This document shows positions 4,880-5,379 of a stretch of 5,379 nt of DNA, in pieces (the first letter of the stretch is position 1; the number at the start of each line of letters is the position of its first letter). The DNA lies in assembly GCA_900770165.1 (NCBI GenBank), contig CAAGJJ010000060.1:1-5379 (forward strand), written 5' to 3'. The translations under genes were made by a program, and so were the position numbers. Origin of the DNA: Clostridia bacterium (lineage in GTDB: Bacteria; Bacillota; Clostridia; Oscillospirales; Acutalibacteraceae). The notes beneath the pieces are model-generated. The model was not told where the DNA came from, did not search any database, and was given only the letters and a program-made list of their open reading frames with translations.

Positions 4880-5119
4880 TTACTTATTCTGCTCTTCCAA
4901 CAATTTCTTTAACCTTGCTATCTCAGCATCTTTCTCGTCAGTTGAACTTTTCAAATCATCAAACGAAGCTTTCAAAGCATTGTTTTCCGCTTCCAATTCA
5001 TCTGTATGTACTTTTAGTTCATCATTCTTCTCCCTCAGATCCACTATCTCATCCTTCATCCTGTCGACCATCAACTCTGCCGTATTCCTATCCAATATTC
5101 TCAACGCCTCTGAAAACAT
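4880..5119 (-). CDS. Internal in-frame small protein, RpnS-like antitoxin (79 residues), right copy
   Basis: The ATG at 5119 is preceded by GGGGAGGTG with the same eight-base spacing as in the left copy. It gives a 79-residue product starting MFSEALRILDRNTAELMVDR. Residues 1-36 differ from the left small protein only at position 31 (Lys for Gln). A block of 21 extra residues (37-57) follows, then a near-identical end. The coiled-coil heptads repeat the theme x-D-E-L-K/E. The expected role is inhibition of the full-length nuclease by dimerising through this helix, as reported for RpnS; that is inference. The length difference could make the two antitoxins specific for their own toxins. Confidence 0.62.
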   Translation of the reverse strand: MFSEALRILDRNTAELMVDRMKDEIVDLREKNDELKVHTDELEAENNALKASFDDLKSSTDEKDAEIARLKKLLEEQNK

Positions 5120-5379
5120 ACTGAGCACCTCCCCTGGTCTTTCCAAATACTCATTGATATCACGGCGTACTGATTCCAGATCAGGAAATATCTCTATCAG
5201 TCTGTCTATCTCCTGCGGTGTCTCGGCTACGAATAATGACAAGAATTTTAATCTGTCTCTTTTCATTTTCTCAGATACTAATGCATCATTATACTGACTA
5301 CTGTCATAATCGTAATCCGTTATTTCTGTACGCCCTTCTTTAATATCAGAATATCGGTATTTTTTGAATGTGTCAAGGC
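4880..5379 (-). CDS. Rpn-family nuclease, right copy, C-terminal 165 residues (runs off right edge)
   Basis: The reading frame is open from the window edge to TAA at 4882-4880, so this is the 3' part of a longer gene, not a short gene starting at an internal Met. It begins in the segment LDTFKKYRYSDIKEGRTEIT and matches the left copy from about residue 219. Eight substitutions occur over about 120 residues before the coiled coil. The nuclease core (Asp and E-x-Q residues) lies outside the window, so whether this copy is catalytically intact cannot be seen. Its coiled coil is 21 residues longer than the left copy's, with heptads such as TDELEAE, NNALKAS and FDDLKSS. It is convergent with the DUF4012 gene across a shared terminator. 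It carries the same internal start as the left copy. Toxin or defence role is inferred from the family. Confidence 0.87.
   Translation of the reverse strand, partial: LDTFKKYRYSDIKEGRTEITDYDYDSSQYNDALVSEKMKRDRLKFLSLFVAETPQEIDRLIEIFPDLESVRRDINEYLERPGEVLSMFSEALRILDRNTAELMVDRMKDEIVDLREKNDELKVHTDELEAENNALKASFDDLKSSTDEKDAEIARLKKLLEEQNK
5126..5134 (-). promoter_or_regulatory. Intragenic ribosome-binding site, right copy
   Basis: GGGGAGGTG on the minus strand. The whole stretch from this site through the ATG (GGGGAGGTGCTCAGTATG) is identical to the left copy, although the codon just upstream differs between copies (CCA here, CCT there). Confidence 0.65.

Larger units (their letters stand above)
4819..5379. 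repeat. Right copy of the Rpn direct repeat (continues off the edge)
   Basis: Same-orientation repeat of 1576-2072, beginning five bases after the DUF4012 stop codon. It carries 63 bp (about 4949-5011) absent from the left copy. The encoded proteins differ at only eight of roughly 120 residues compared, outside the length change. The right end is set by the window, not by loss of similarity. Confidence 0.9.

Noticed and set aside
4880..5266. Right Rpn copy as a 128-residue gene starting at an internal Met
   Set aside because: The frame stays open and homologous to the left copy up to the window edge. The Met at 5266 has no ribosome site; it matches Met257 of the left protein.
1..5379. CRISPR array, tRNA, rRNA or known riboswitch
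   Set aside because: No regularly spaced repeats, no cloverleaf and no recognisable riboswitch core seen by eye on either strand.

Overview
The window looks like chromosomal DNA of a low-GC Gram-positive anaerobe, most likely a Lachnospiraceae member. The evidence is AT-rich intergenic DNA, strong GGAGG ribosome sites, and a PD-(D/E)XK Rpn-family protein of a type I associate with that family. The genus assignment is an inference.

Layout from left to right. (1) At 1-179, minus strand, is the first 60 residues of an ABC-F ATPase, which runs off the left edge. (2) At 385-1305, minus strand, is a 306-residue membrane-anchored extracellular protein with a coiled coil, a copper-amine-oxidase-N/stalk-like segment and an NPCBM-like C-terminus. 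(3) At 1306-1575 there is no convincing gene, only a candidate promoter with two inverted repeats. (4) At 1636-2727, minus strand, is a complete Rpn-family (PDDEXK_2) nuclease gene with a strong intrinsic terminator. (5) At 2728-2948 is a divergent control region. It holds a promoter for each flanking gene, a direct repeat that fits the LytTR-regulator site consensus, and a dyad over the leftward promoter. (6) At 2949-4814, plus strand, is a 621-residue DUF4012 protein with a His/Lys-rich cytoplasmic tail. (7) At 4880-5379, minus strand, is a second, closely related Rpn gene that runs off the right edge.

The most interesting point is in the two Rpn genes. Each contains a near-perfect ribosome-binding site (GGGGAGGTG) eight bases before an in-frame internal ATG. 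That start would produce only the C-terminal helical/coiled-coil part: 58 residues in the left copy and 79 in the right. This matches the architecture reported for Rpn toxin-antitoxin systems, where a short RpnS translated from inside the gene inhibits the full-length nuclease RpnL. The left full-length start is poorly placed: its only good Shine-Dalgarno is 24 bases upstream and better serves an overlapping out-of-frame GTG reading frame. The two small proteins differ by exactly 63 bp (21 residues, three heptads), so the pair looks like a diverged toxin-antitoxin duplication with different antitoxin lengths.

The two Rpn copies form a roughly 0.5-kb direct repeat, including the downstream terminator, on both sides of the DUF4012 gene. 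Recombination between them would delete that gene. No tRNA, rRNA, CRISPR array or classical IS ends were seen.
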